Of a stretch of DNA of 64,000 nucleotides, positions 8,539 through 16,787 are shown in pieces. Source of the DNA: SIG437 sp045576235 (lineage in GTDB: Bacteria; Bacillota; Clostridia; UBA1381; UBA9506). Positions within the stretch are counted from its first letter, which is position 1. Every line of letters begins with the position of its first letter. The position numbers and the translations under genes are program-made. A model generated the notes under the pieces. The model was not told the DNA's origin and did not search any database. It saw only the letters and a list, made by a program, of their open reading frames with translations. The DNA lies in the NCBI GenBank assembly GCA_045576235.1, contig JAZNGA010000006.1:1-64000 (forward strand), given 5' to 3'.

Positions 8539-9297
8539 TTGAAAAAGGATAAACTGGAAATTAAAATTTTTGAAACAAGAGATAAGATGGGAATAGCTGC
8601 AGCTGACGATATCTATGCTGCCATAAAGGAGCTTTTAGCTGAAAAAGATGAAATAAATATGATTTTCGCAGCAGCTCCCTCGCAAAATGATATGCTTCTC
8701 CATCTTTGCGAAAAAAAGGACATTGAATGGGAAAGAATCAACGCTTTCCACATGGATGAATATATTGGCCTTGACCCTGATGCGCCACAGTGCTTCAGCA
8801 ACTTTTTAAAGAGAGGAATTTTTGACCTTTTGCCCTTTAAGTCTGTTAACCTCATAAACCCGGGAGCTACAGACGCACAGGCTGAAGCTGACAGATATGC
8901 TAAACTTCTGAAAGAAAACCCCGTTGACATTGTCTGCATGGGCATCGGCGAAAATGGTCACATCGCGTTTAACGACCCGCATGTTGCAGATTTTAATGAC
9001 AAGGAAGTTGTTAAAATTGTAGAGCTTGACGATGTGTGCAGAATGCAGCAGGTCAATGATGGTTGCTTTGAAAAGCTTGACGATGTTCCGAAATGCGCAT
9101 TAACGCTCACAATTCCAACGCTTGTTTCTTCTAAATATAACTTCTGTGTGGTTCCTGCAAAAACAAAGGCAGAGGCTGTTAAAAACACAGTTTTGGGCGA
9201 GATTTCCGAAAAGTGCCCTGCAACAATTTTAAGAAGAAAAGATAATGCAATCTTATACTGTGATAATGACAGCAGTGTTTATATTAAGGAGTTATAA
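8539..9297 (+). CDS. nagB: Glucosamine-6-phosphate deaminase family protein
   Basis: Converts glucosamine-6-phosphate to fructose-6-phosphate and ammonia, the step after NagA. The 252-residue protein has the family motifs AFHMDEYIGL and GIGENGHIAFNDP. In E. coli NagB the latter reads NDGHIAFNEP, so an Asp is replaced by Asn and a Glu by Asp. This variant is familiar from NagB-like paralogues, and a related isomerase activity is therefore possible. The start codon is TTG at 8539 with AGGAGG 10 bases upstream. nagA follows 2 bases after the stop. Confidence 0.88.
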   Translation: MKKDKLEIKIFETRDKMGIAAADDIYAAIKELLAEKDEINMIFAAAPSQNDMLLHLCEKKDIEWERINAFHMDEYIGLDPDAPQCFSNFLKRGIFDLLPFKSVNLINPGATDAQAEADRYAKLLKENPVDIVCMGIGENGHIAFNDPHVADFNDKEVVKIVELDDVCRMQQVNDGCFEKLDDVPKCALTLTIPTLVSSKYNFCVVPAKTKAEAVKNTVLGEISEKCPATILRRKDNAILYCDNDSSVYIKEL

Positions 9298-9299
9298 TT

Positions 9300-10463
9300 A
9301 TGATAACAAAAATTTATAACGGCAAGGTCATAACCGACAGAAAAATTGAAAACAAGGATGTATATTTTAAAGACGGTAAAATTATCGCTGTCACAACGGA
9401 AAGCCTGCCTTTTGACAAGGAAATTGATGCAAAAGGTCAGTTTGTCTCTCCGGGATTTGTTGAAATACATACTCACGGTGCAGCAGACTGGGACTTTCTT
9501 GATAATAGCGAAGAAGGTTACTTTGCAATTGCAAGAGCTCACGCTGAGCATGGTGCAACAACAATTTTGCCTACCATAACATCATCAACCAAAGAAAGAA
9601 CAATAGGCAGTCTCAAGGTTTTTGAAAAAATTAAAAATGTGAAGCACGATGGAGCGAATATGCCAGGTCTCCATCTTGAAGGACCATATTTTTCGCCCCT
9701 TCAGGCAGGTGCTCAGGACCCTGATAACATCAGAAACTTTGATAAAAATGAATATATGGAAATTCTGGAAACGACAGATTCTATCATAAGATGGACAGGC
9801 GCTCCGGAGCTTGAAGGTTCAGAGGAATTTGCAAATACCCTCGTCTCAAAAGGCATCCTTCCCTGCATCGGTCACAGTGATGCTGAAGGCGATTGCGTTA
9901 AAGAGGCATTCAAAAACGGTTTCACGCATGTCACTCACCTTTATTCTGCAACAAGCATAGTTCACAGAAGAAATGCGTTCCGTTACACAGGCATAGTCGA
10001 AACAGCTTACCTTCTTGACGATATGACGGTCGAAATCATTGCAGACGGAATTCATTTGCCGGCAGACCTTTTAAAGCTTATCTATAAAATTAAAGGTCCT
10101 GACAAAATTTGTCTTATCACTGACTCTATGCGTGGTGCAGGAATGCCCGAAGGAAGCGAAAGCATACTTGGAAGCAGAGAAGACGGTCTTGTTGTCATCA
10201 TTGAAGATGGCGTTGCAAAACTCCCTGACCGCACAGCTTTTGCAGGAAGCATCGCTTTCTGTGACAGACTCGTGAGAAATATGCTTAACATGGCAGAAGT
10301 TCCACTTGAGGATGCTATATATATGATAACTCAAACTCCGGCTAAGGTTGCAGGCCTTGAAAGCAAGGGCGCAATTAAAGAAGGAATGGATGCAGATATC
10401 ATCATCTTCGACAAGGACATAAACATCTTAAAGAGCATCATAGGCGGCCGCGAGATTTTCTAA
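9300..10463 (+). CDS. nagA: N-acetylglucosamine-6-phosphate deacetylase
   Basis: Amidohydrolase that removes acetate from GlcNAc-6-phosphate to give GlcN-6-phosphate for NagB. The 387 residues show the metal and substrate motifs in order: GFVEIHTHGAADWDF, GLHLEGPYFSP, CIGHSDAEG, VTHLYSAT and the catalytic Asp in LITDSMRGAGMPEG. The order nagB-nagA with a 2-base gap indicates a single transcript ended by the hairpin at 10480-10509. No amino-sugar transporter or GntR regulator is adjacent, so uptake genes must lie elsewhere. Confidence 0.94.
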   Translation: MITKIYNGKVITDRKIENKDVYFKDGKIIAVTTESLPFDKEIDAKGQFVSPGFVEIHTHGAADWDFLDNSEEGYFAIARAHAEHGATTILPTITSSTKERTIGSLKVFEKIKNVKHDGANMPGLHLEGPYFSPLQAGAQDPDNIRNFDKNEYMEILETTDSIIRWTGAPELEGSEEFANTLVSKGILPCIGHSDAEGDCVKEAFKNGFTHVTHLYSATSIVHRRNAFRYTGIVETAYLLDDMTVEIIADGIHLPADLLKLIYKIKGPDKICLITDSMRGAGMPEGSESILGSREDGLVVIIEDGVAKLPDRTAFAGSIAFCDRLVRNMLNMAEVPLEDAIYMITQTPAKVAGLESKGAIKEGMDADIIIFDKDINILKSIIGGREIF

Positions 10464-10479
10464 AAATTAAAAATTTACG

Positions 10480-10509
10480 GGGGCTTAAGCAAAGGCTTAA
10501 GCTCCTTTT
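10480..10509 (+). terminator. Terminator after nagA
   Basis: GGGGCTTAAGC (10480-10490) pairs with GCTTAAGCTCC (10495-10505) across an AAAG loop and is followed by TTTTC. Confidence 0.8.
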
Positions 10510-10565
10510 CATTTTATTGATGCAAATATTTATATCAATAAATTTATAAAAAAATCAAAAATAGC

Positions 10566-10594
10566 TGGTAATTTTTTATTTTATATGGTATAAT
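10566..10594 (+). promoter_or_regulatory. Probable promoter of the yloU/fakA/recG operon
   Basis: TATAAT (10589-10594) with TGGTAA 17 bases upstream (10566-10571), about 100 bases before the yloU-type start. The -35 is weak. The leader between promoter and gene has no recognised structure. Confidence 0.5.
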
Positions 10595-10694
10595 AAAAAA
10601 TGTATGACTATGTTATGAAACAAAGCATAAAGCTTTTGTTTAAAACAAACAAGATAGAATATGCCTATAAATTGCATTTTAAGGAGGAATATAA

Positions 10695-11048
10695 ATGGCT
10701 GTTAAAACAGAAAACGGACTTGGTGCTATTGTTATTTCCAATAATGTCATAGCAAGAATTGCAGGTGCCACAGCAACAAGCTGCTATGGTGTTGTCGGCA
10801 TGGCTGTTAAAACGGCACAAGACTCTATTGCGAGCCTTTTAAAATGGGATAACATCACCAAAGGCGTTAAGGTTTCAACTGAGGACGACAAAATTAACAT
10901 TGATTTACACATAATCGTTGAATACGGAATAAACATAAAGGTTATATCAGAAAGCATCATCGGCAGTGTCCGCTATTCAGTCGAGAGCACAACCGGCTTC
11001 AAAGTCGGCAAGGTGACAATTAATGTTGAAGGAATAAGAATTGACTGA
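10695..11048 (+). CDS. Asp23/Gls24 (YloU) family protein
   Basis: 117-residue protein of the Asp23 family, small envelope-associated proteins of Firmicutes. The family pattern is visible: an N-terminal strand GAIVISNNVIARIAG, ATSCYGVVGM, then a long C-terminal region with VEYGINIKVISESI and VGKVTINVEGIRI. The gene order yloU-yloV(fakA)-recG is conserved in many Firmicutes. AAGGAGG lies 8 bases before the ATG. The exact role in this organism is unknown; the family is linked to cell-envelope homeostasis. Confidence 0.9.
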   Translation: MAVKTENGLGAIVISNNVIARIAGATATSCYGVVGMAVKTAQDSIASLLKWDNITKGVKVSTEDDKINIDLHIIVEYGINIKVISESIIGSVRYSVESTTGFKVGKVTINVEGIRID

Positions 11049-11062
11049 CGGAGGTAGATGTC

Positions 11063-12694
11063 TTGATATACACTGTAGATTCGAAAGCGCTTAAAAGTGC
11101 GCTCATTTCAGCTGCAAATAATCTTTGCAATAATAAAGATATTTTAAACGATTTAAATGTTTTCCCTGTTCCTGATGGTGACACAGGCTCAAACATGTCC
11201 ATGACCGTTATGGCAGCGGTTCGCGAGCTTGAATCGTCTGACTTTGCATCAGTTTCTGATGTTTTAAAATGTGTTTCAGGCGCAGCTTTAAGGGGAGCAC
11301 GCGGCAACTCAGGCGTAATTCTTTCTCAGCTTTTCAGGGGCATGGCAAAAGGTCTTAAAGATAAAGAAACAGCAGATGCCAAAGAGCTCGCTGTAAGCTT
11401 TAAGGAGGCAGTAAACGCAGCATATAGAGCTGTTATGAAGCCCGCCGAAGGAACAATTCTTTCTGTTTCAAGAGATGGGGCTGACAAAGCTTTAGCTTTT
11501 GCAGAAACAGAAGCTGACATTTTGGCCCTTCTTAAGGAAACGACAAAAGAGGCTCAGAAAAGCCTTGATAACACACCAAATCTTCTCCCTCAGTTAAAGC
11601 TTGCAGGTGTTGTTGATGCAGGAGGTCAGGGCGTTTTATATCTTTTGGAAGGAGCTCTTATCTATGCTGAAACAGGCGACATTGTTGCCTTAAAAGATTC
11701 TTCTATGAATCAAGCTCCCAAAAAGAGTGCCGCAAAAGAAGCAAACACCGACATTGAATTTGCATATTGCACTGAGTTTTTAATTAACAAAAAATATGCC
11801 AACGAAGATTGCACCGCTTTTGCTGATTCAATTAAAACAAAGGGCGATTCGATGGTTGTCATAGATGATGAAGGCATCGTTAAAGTCCATATCCACACAA
11901 ATCACCCGGGCTTTGTCATTGAACAGGCTTTAAAGCTTGGTGAGCTGACAAACCTTAAAATTGATAATATGCGATATCAGCATGATGAATTAAACGAGCT
12001 TGATGAAAAGCCCGAAGCAAAAGAGGAAATGCCCCATAAGGAATATGCTTTTTCAGCAGTTGCTTCAGGAGACGGCTTTGCAGAAATTTTAAAAGACATA
12101 GGAATTGACAAAGTTGTCGAGGGCGGTCAGACAATGAACCCATCAACAGACGACATCTACAGCGCAATTAAAGACTTAAATGCTGATAACATCGTCATTT
12201 TCCCCAACAATAAAAATATTATAATGGCAGCAGAGCAGGTTAAAAACTTAACCGACAAAAACATCATCGTGATTCCAACACGCTCTGTTCCTGAATGCAT
12301 AACAGCAATGCTCGCCTTCTCTCCTGAAATGACTCCGGAGGAAAATGAGGAAGAAATGACAGAAATAATCAAAAATGTCAGAACAGGTTCTGTAACATAT
12401 TCAGTCAGAGATTTTGTCTTCAATGATGAGAAGGTTGAAAAGGACAAAATTTTAGGCTTAGAAGGTGGCAAAATTACAAAAGTGGGCGAAAATCCTGTTG
12501 ATGTTTTAAAAGAATTATTAGCATCTATGGCTGACGAAGATGCAGAAATTATCAGCATCTATTACGGAGATGAGGTTTCGGAAGCAGACGCAGAAGCCAT
12601 AACTGAATATGCTGAAAATGCTTATTCCGACTGCGATGTGACGGTTTTCCGTGGTGGTCAGCCCATTTATTACTATATTGTATCAGTAGAGTAA
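11063..12694 (+). CDS. fakA: DAK2-domain fatty acid kinase subunit A (YloV)
   Basis: 543-residue homologue of FakA/YloV, the ATP-binding kinase subunit that phosphorylates fatty acids presented by a FakB protein for incorporation into membrane lipids. The N-terminal DAK2/DhaL domain carries VFPVPDGDTGSNMSMT and RGARGNSGVILSQL. The C-terminal half is the DegV-like YloV domain. The likely start is TTG at 11063 with GGAGG 8 bases upstream. No fakB gene is in the window. Confidence 0.9.
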   Translation: MIYTVDSKALKSALISAANNLCNNKDILNDLNVFPVPDGDTGSNMSMTVMAAVRELESSDFASVSDVLKCVSGAALRGARGNSGVILSQLFRGMAKGLKDKETADAKELAVSFKEAVNAAYRAVMKPAEGTILSVSRDGADKALAFAETEADILALLKETTKEAQKSLDNTPNLLPQLKLAGVVDAGGQGVLYLLEGALIYAETGDIVALKDSSMNQAPKKSAAKEANTDIEFAYCTEFLINKKYANEDCTAFADSIKTKGDSMVVIDDEGIVKVHIHTNHPGFVIEQALKLGELTNLKIDNMRYQHDELNELDEKPEAKEEMPHKEYAFSAVASGDGFAEILKDIGIDKVVEGGQTMNPSTDDIYSAIKDLNADNIVIFPNNKNIIMAAEQVKNLTDKNIIVIPTRSVPECITAMLAFSPEMTPEENEEEMTEIIKNVRTGSVTYSVRDFVFNDEKVEKDKILGLEGGKITKVGENPVDVLKELLASMADEDAEIISIYYGDEVSEADAEAITEYAENAYSDCDVTVFRGGQPIYYYIVSVE

Positions 12695-12700
12695 TTTGTT

Positions 12701-14749
12701 ATGAATAAATATTACTTAAATCAAAATGTAAATGTCTTAAAAGGAGTTGGCGAAAAACGCGCTAAGCTCCTGTCTGCCCTTGGAATATCCACAATAGAAG
12801 AACTCATAACTTTTTTTCCACGCAGATATGAAGACAGAACTGTTTTAAAAAAAATAATAGAATGTAAAAATGACGAAACGGTGTGCATCAAAGCCACCGT
12901 TTTGTCTTCTATGCAAGTAAAAAAAGTGAGAAAAAATCTCACGATTTATTCTCTCCCCGTTTCAGACGGAACAGGAACTATCGAATTAACATGGTTTAAC
13001 ATTAAATTTCTCGAAAATAAATTCAAAATTGGTGACACCTTTGTTTTCTACGGGAAAATATCTCTTCACCCTAAAAAGCGGATGACTTCTCCCATCTTTG
13101 AAAAAGAGGGCGAAAACCATCAACTCGGCAGAATTTATCCCCTCTATCCCCTGACATCAGGCTTAAATCAAAATATGGTTTTAGGCTTTGTCAGGGAAGC
13201 GCTTTTAAATGCTAGCGACATCCCCGAGACTCTCCCTGAATACATACTCCAAAAATACGACCTTTTCGACAGAAAAACCGCTATTTTCACTATTCACTTT
13301 CCAAAAAATCACGCCTCCTTGCAAAAAGCAAGGAAAAGGCTTGTTTTTGAAGAACTTTTCATTTTTCAGACAGCGCTCTATTATCTTAAAGGTTCTCACT
13401 CATCAGAAAAGAGTGCAATGCCTTACGAAACAGAATTTGCAAAGGAATTCGTCTCTTCCCTGCCGTTTGAGTTGACAAATGCGCAGGCGCGTGTAATAGC
13501 TGAAATTTGTGCTGATTTTGAGAGTGGGAAAGCAATGCAGAGGCTTGTTTCAGGTGATGTTGGCTCAGGAAAGACAATTGTTGCCGCTTGCTCAATGTAT
13601 GTGACAGCTAAAAACGGTTTTTCTTCTGCCATGATGGCTCCGACAGAAATTCTTGCCCGTCAGCACTTTGAAACTTTAAAGAAAGTTTTTTCTCCGCTTG
13701 GTGTGGAGACAGTGCTCCTTTTAGGCGCGCAAACTGCAAAAGAAAAAAAATCTGTCTATGAGCGAATTGCTTCAGGTGAAGCACTGTGTGTTGTTGGCAC
13801 TCACGCACTTTTATCAGAAGGAGCAGAATTTTCAAATTTAGGGCTTGTCATAACAGATGAACAGCACCGTTTTGGTGTGAACCAGCGGAAGACACTCAGC
13901 GAAAAAGCGTCAAATCCTCACACACTTGTCATGACAGCGACACCAATTCCAAGAACAATGGCTCTCATAATTTACGGGGACCTCGACATTTCAACAATAG
14001 ATGAGCTTCCTCCCGGAAGACAAAAAGTCAGCACCCACATATTAAAGAAAAATATGCACGAAAAGGTTTATGAGTTTATCCGAAAAGAAGCAAAAGATGG
14101 GAAGCAGACTTTTATTGTATGTCCTTTAGTTGAAGATTCTGAAAACATGAACTTAAAATCTGTGACAGAATATGCTAAAATCCTTCAGGAAGACATTTTC
14201 CCTGACCTTAATGTTGCCTTTCTTCACGGCAAGATGAAGCCAATAGAAAAAGAGACCATCATGAGAGAATTTGCCGAAAGGCAGACTGACATTCTCTGCT
14301 CAACAAGTGTTATTGAAGTCGGAGTCGATGTCCCGAATGCAAGTGTTATGGTTATTGAAAATGCCGAAAGATTCGGACTTTCACAGCTTCATCAGCTCCG
14401 CGGAAGAGTTGGCAGAGGCAAACATAAGTCATATTGTTTTCTGTTTAATGAATCAGGAACGGAAACAGCTGAAAAGCGTATGGAAACAATGAAAAATAAC
14501 CATAATGGTTTTAAAATTGCAGAAACTGACCTATCGCTTCGCGGTCCCGGAGAATTTTTCGGAACTCGTCAGCACGGACTTCCCGTTTTTAAAATTGCAG
14601 ACATCTATTGCGACATGGAAATATTAAATCTGACAACGGAAGCGGCAAAAGAACTCATAAAAGATGATTTTGACTTAAAAAAAGAGAAAAATGAGCTTAT
14701 TTTGACAAAAATCAAAGATTTATTTGACAATAGTGTTACAATTAATTAA
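12701..14749 (+). CDS. recG: ATP-dependent DNA helicase RecG
   Basis: Helicase that remodels stalled replication forks and Holliday junctions. The 682 residues include the N-terminal wedge/OB domain, Walker A SGDVGSGKTIVA, the DEQH box ITDEQHRFGV, TATPIPRT, and the helicase C-terminal motif QLRGRVGRGK. It lies 6 bases behind fakA in the common fakA-recG order. The C-terminal RecG signature (DLSLRGPGEFFGTRQHG) is intact. Confidence 0.95.
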   Translation: MNKYYLNQNVNVLKGVGEKRAKLLSALGISTIEELITFFPRRYEDRTVLKKIIECKNDETVCIKATVLSSMQVKKVRKNLTIYSLPVSDGTGTIELTWFNIKFLENKFKIGDTFVFYGKISLHPKKRMTSPIFEKEGENHQLGRIYPLYPLTSGLNQNMVLGFVREALLNASDIPETLPEYILQKYDLFDRKTAIFTIHFPKNHASLQKARKRLVFEELFIFQTALYYLKGSHSSEKSAMPYETEFAKEFVSSLPFELTNAQARVIAEICADFESGKAMQRLVSGDVGSGKTIVAACSMYVTAKNGFSSAMMAPTEILARQHFETLKKVFSPLGVETVLLLGAQTAKEKKSVYERIASGEALCVVGTHALLSEGAEFSNLGLVITDEQHRFGVNQRKTLSEKASNPHTLVMTATPIPRTMALIIYGDLDISTIDELPPGRQKVSTHILKKNMHEKVYEFIRKEAKDGKQTFIVCPLVEDSENMNLKSVTEYAKILQEDIFPDLNVAFLHGKMKPIEKETIMREFAERQTDILCSTSVIEVGVDVPNASVMVIENAERFGLSQLHQLRGRVGRGKHKSYCFLFNESGTETAEKRMETMKNNHNGFKIAETDLSLRGPGEFFGTRQHGLPVFKIADIYCDMEILNLTTEAAKELIKDDFDLKKEKNELILTKIKDLFDNSVTIN

Positions 14750-14766
14750 AATTTAGATTAAATATA

Positions 14767-14794
14767 TTGACTTTTCAAATTAAATGTATAAAAT
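14767..14794 (+). promoter_or_regulatory. Possible promoter before rsmD
   Basis: TTGACT (14767-14772) and TAAAAT (14789-14794) are 16 bases apart, in an extremely AT-rich gap between recG and rsmD. Read-through from recG is equally possible. Confidence 0.45.
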
Positions 14795-14839
14795 ATATAA
14801 TATATAATTATATGTTTTTGTAAAGTGGGATTGATGTTT

Positions 14840-15382
14840 GTGAGAGTAATTTCTGGTTCTGTGAGAGGAAAAAAGCTTATTTCTCCGCCGGATAGTCGTG
14901 TTCGTCCCACTCTTGACAGAGTTAAGGAATCAATTTTTAATATGATTGCCTTTTCCGTCCCGAATGCAAAGGTTCTGGACTTGTTTGCAGGAAGCGGAGC
15001 GCTTGGAATTGAGGCTTTGAGCCGCGGAGCATTGAGTGCGGTTTTTGTCGATAAAAGCGATGAATCTCTTTCTGTCGTGAGAGAAAACCTTAAAATAACT
15101 TCTCTTTCCGATGGCGCCGAATGTGTTCACAGCGGATTTGACAATTTTCTTAAAAACTGCACCGAAACATTTGACCTGATTTTTCTTGATCCGCCATATG
15201 CTGACGGACTTTTAGACGAGGCGCTTAAGCTGATTTTTGAAAATAAGCTTTTAAATGACGGTGGATATATCATTTGTGAATCAGACGGAGAGCCTGCTTT
15301 TATGCCAAAAGATGCGCATTTCAGCGTTCATCGCTTAAAGCATTACGGCAGGGTTCAAATCCTTCTTTTAACAAACGCTTGA
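14840..15382 (+). CDS. rsmD: 16S rRNA (guanine(966)-N(2))-methyltransferase RsmD
   Basis: SAM-dependent methyltransferase acting on G966 of 16S rRNA. Family start RVISGSVRGKKL, the SAM-binding loop VLDLFAGSGALGIEALSRGA, and the catalytic motif FLDPPYADG are all present. The start is uncertain: GTG at 14840 gives the family N-terminus; ATG at 14834 and GTG at 14825 are in frame, and the Shine-Dalgarno sequence is weak (GTGGGA). About 180 residues is normal. It is followed 15 bases later by coaD, a very common pair. Confidence 0.92.
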   Translation: MRVISGSVRGKKLISPPDSRVRPTLDRVKESIFNMIAFSVPNAKVLDLFAGSGALGIEALSRGALSAVFVDKSDESLSVVRENLKITSLSDGAECVHSGFDNFLKNCTETFDLIFLDPPYADGLLDEALKLIFENKLLNDGGYIICESDGEPAFMPKDAHFSVHRLKHYGRVQILLLTNA

Positions 15383-15397
15383 AAAGGGTTGTGAAAT

Positions 15398-15883
15398 ATG
15401 AGTATTGCAATCTATCCCGGTAGTTTTGACCCGATAACAAACGGACATTTGGATATTATAACTCGCCTTTCAAAGATTTATGACGAAGTCATTGTTGGCG
15501 TGCTCAACAATTCTGCTAAAACTCCTCTTTTTACAGCCACTGAGCGAATAGAGCTCATAGAAAAGTGTGTGAAGGATTTAGGCAATGTTCATGCAGAGCA
15601 TTTTGACGGACTTTTAGTTGATTTTGCTAAACTGAAAAATGTGACAACCATTGTAAAAGGGCTTCGTGCAACATCTGATTTCGAATCTGAGTTTCAGATG
15701 GCGCTTTTAAATAAAAAATTAAACCCCGACATCGAAACGCTCTTTATGATTTCGAGCGAAAACCATATGTATATCAGCTCGAGCATTGTTAAAGAGATTG
15801 CGAGACTTGGAGGGGCGCTTGACGGACTTGTTCCCGACGAAATTGCAGACGATTTAAAATTAAAGATAGAAAAGAGGCGGTAA
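15398..15883 (+). CDS. coaD: Phosphopantetheine adenylyltransferase
   Basis: Transfers AMP to 4'-phosphopantetheine, the penultimate step of coenzyme A synthesis. The 161 residues contain YPGSFDPITNGHLDI (T/HxGH nucleotidyltransferase motif), KGLRATSDFESEFQMA, and the C-terminal YISSSIVKEIARLGG. It shares an operon with rsmD and the coiled-coil gene that begins 2 bases after its stop. Confidence 0.95.
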   Translation: MSIAIYPGSFDPITNGHLDIITRLSKIYDEVIVGVLNNSAKTPLFTATERIELIEKCVKDLGNVHAEHFDGLLVDFAKLKNVTTIVKGLRATSDFESEFQMALLNKKLNPDIETLFMISSENHMYISSSIVKEIARLGGALDGLVPDEIADDLKLKIEKRR

Positions 15884-15885
15884 AG

Positions 15886-16326
15886 ATGGAATTATTGGAA
15901 ATTATTGAGGCTTTAGAGGAAAAAATAGAACATAGTTTTACTATTCCTTTTTGGGGAAAAGGCATTGTTGACAAAGATGAGCTTTTAGACATGCTCCAGG
16001 AAGCCCGAATCAAATTCCCTGACGAAATGAAACAGGCAAAATGGGTAAAGGATGAGCGTCAGCGCATAATTGCTGAGGCGCAGAAAGAAGCTGCTGCAAT
16101 TATCAAAAATGCAGAAGATAAGATTCTTTCTATGGTTAACGAGCACGAAATCACAAAACAGGCTTATGCTCAGGCTAATGAAATTATCGAACACGCTAAC
16201 GATAATGCTCGTGAAGTCAGAATGGGTTGCCTTCAGTATGCTGACAACTTAATGCAGCAGCTTGAGGAAAATCTCATCAGCGCTGTTGAAACAGTTCGTG
16301 AAAACAGAAAAGATTTAAAAAAATAG
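15886..16326 (+). CDS. Conserved coiled-coil protein of unknown function
   Basis: 146-residue, highly charged protein. The first ~40 residues contain SFTIPFWGKGIVDKDELLDML. The rest (about 50-140) is a single predicted coiled-coil with alanine/glutamate heptads, resembling V-type ATPase stalk subunits or DivIVA-like proteins. Short proteins of this sort downstream of coaD are often annotated ATPase-like in Clostridia. I recognise no catalytic motif and assign no function. It is translationally close-coupled to coaD. Confidence 0.75.
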   Translation: MELLEIIEALEEKIEHSFTIPFWGKGIVDKDELLDMLQEARIKFPDEMKQAKWVKDERQRIIAEAQKEAAAIIKNAEDKILSMVNEHEITKQAYAQANEIIEHANDNAREVRMGCLQYADNLMQQLEENLISAVETVRENRKDLKK

Positions 16327-16359
16327 TCCCGTATCTATATCTTAATTCGTACATAAAAA

Positions 16360-16706
16360 GGGTCTGAACGCAAAATGTGCAGTCAGTAAACTTCAACCAC
16401 TCAACTTCGCTAAAAAAATAGCTTGTTTTGTGGGAAGTTCTTGAATGGGTGTTGTTAGCGAAATCAAAGATTTTGACAACACTCCAATCACACAAGGCAA
16501 GAAAACGACTTAAAAATCCCCTTTATGTATATCGTTATTATTAAAGTAACATAAAACTTAAGGAAGAAATTCGTTATATGACGAATTTCTTTTCTTTTTA
16601 TTGCCTTGTGTTTTGAACAAACTTCACCTCTCGCTGTGCACACGCACAGCTTCGGGTAACCCCTTTGGGTTCAGTTTGTCCACTCTGTGCTATTTTCCGT
16701 CCAGCC
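16360..16706. repeat. Intergenic repeat element, copy A, with terminal inverted repeats and structured core
   Basis: The 461-base gap between convergent genes is filled by an element whose second copy is at 52710-52950. Its ends are imperfect inverted repeats (left GGGTCTGAACGCAAAATG at 16360; right, read inward on the minus strand, GGCTGGACGGAAAATAGC ending at 16706). Inside, ACACAAGGCA (16490-16499) faces TGCCTTGTGT (16602-16611), and a plus-strand hairpin with T-run lies at 16566-16599. The 108 bases from 16602 match copy B at all but seven positions by my count. That core contains AACAAACT/AGTTTGT enclosing the hairpins CTGTGC-GCACAG and AACCC-GGGTT. No open reading frame of note. Confidence 0.75.
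16566..16599 (+). terminator. Terminator downstream of the coaD operon, inside repeat copy A
   Basis: GAAATTCGT (16566-16574) and ACGAATTTC (16581-16589) form a hairpin followed by TTTTCTTTTT. The equivalent hairpin in copy B (52809-52839) has the covarying outer pair GG/CC. Oriented for plus-strand transcripts. Confidence 0.75.
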
Positions 16707-16710
16707 AAAC

Positions 16711-16748
16711 AGGAGCTGTAGCAAAATGAGTTAATTTTGCTACAGCTC
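16711..16748 (-). terminator. Terminator hairpin after galE
   Basis: AGGAGCTGTAGCAAAAT and ATTTTGCTACAGCTCCT are inverted repeats with a short loop. On the minus strand the hairpin is followed by GTTTGG, on the plus strand by GTTTCTTTG, so it could serve both directions. Related hairpins recur at 25369-25402 and 52957-52990. Confidence 0.7.
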
Positions 16749-16787
16749 CTGTTTCTTTGATAATTCTTCAAATGACGCTATGTAATA

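Noticed and set aside
16621..16706. tRNA-like or tmRNA-like molecule in the repeat core
   Set aside because: Two hairpins inside a closing stem look cloverleaf-like, but there is no acceptor arm, T-loop or CCA, so no known RNA class is assigned.
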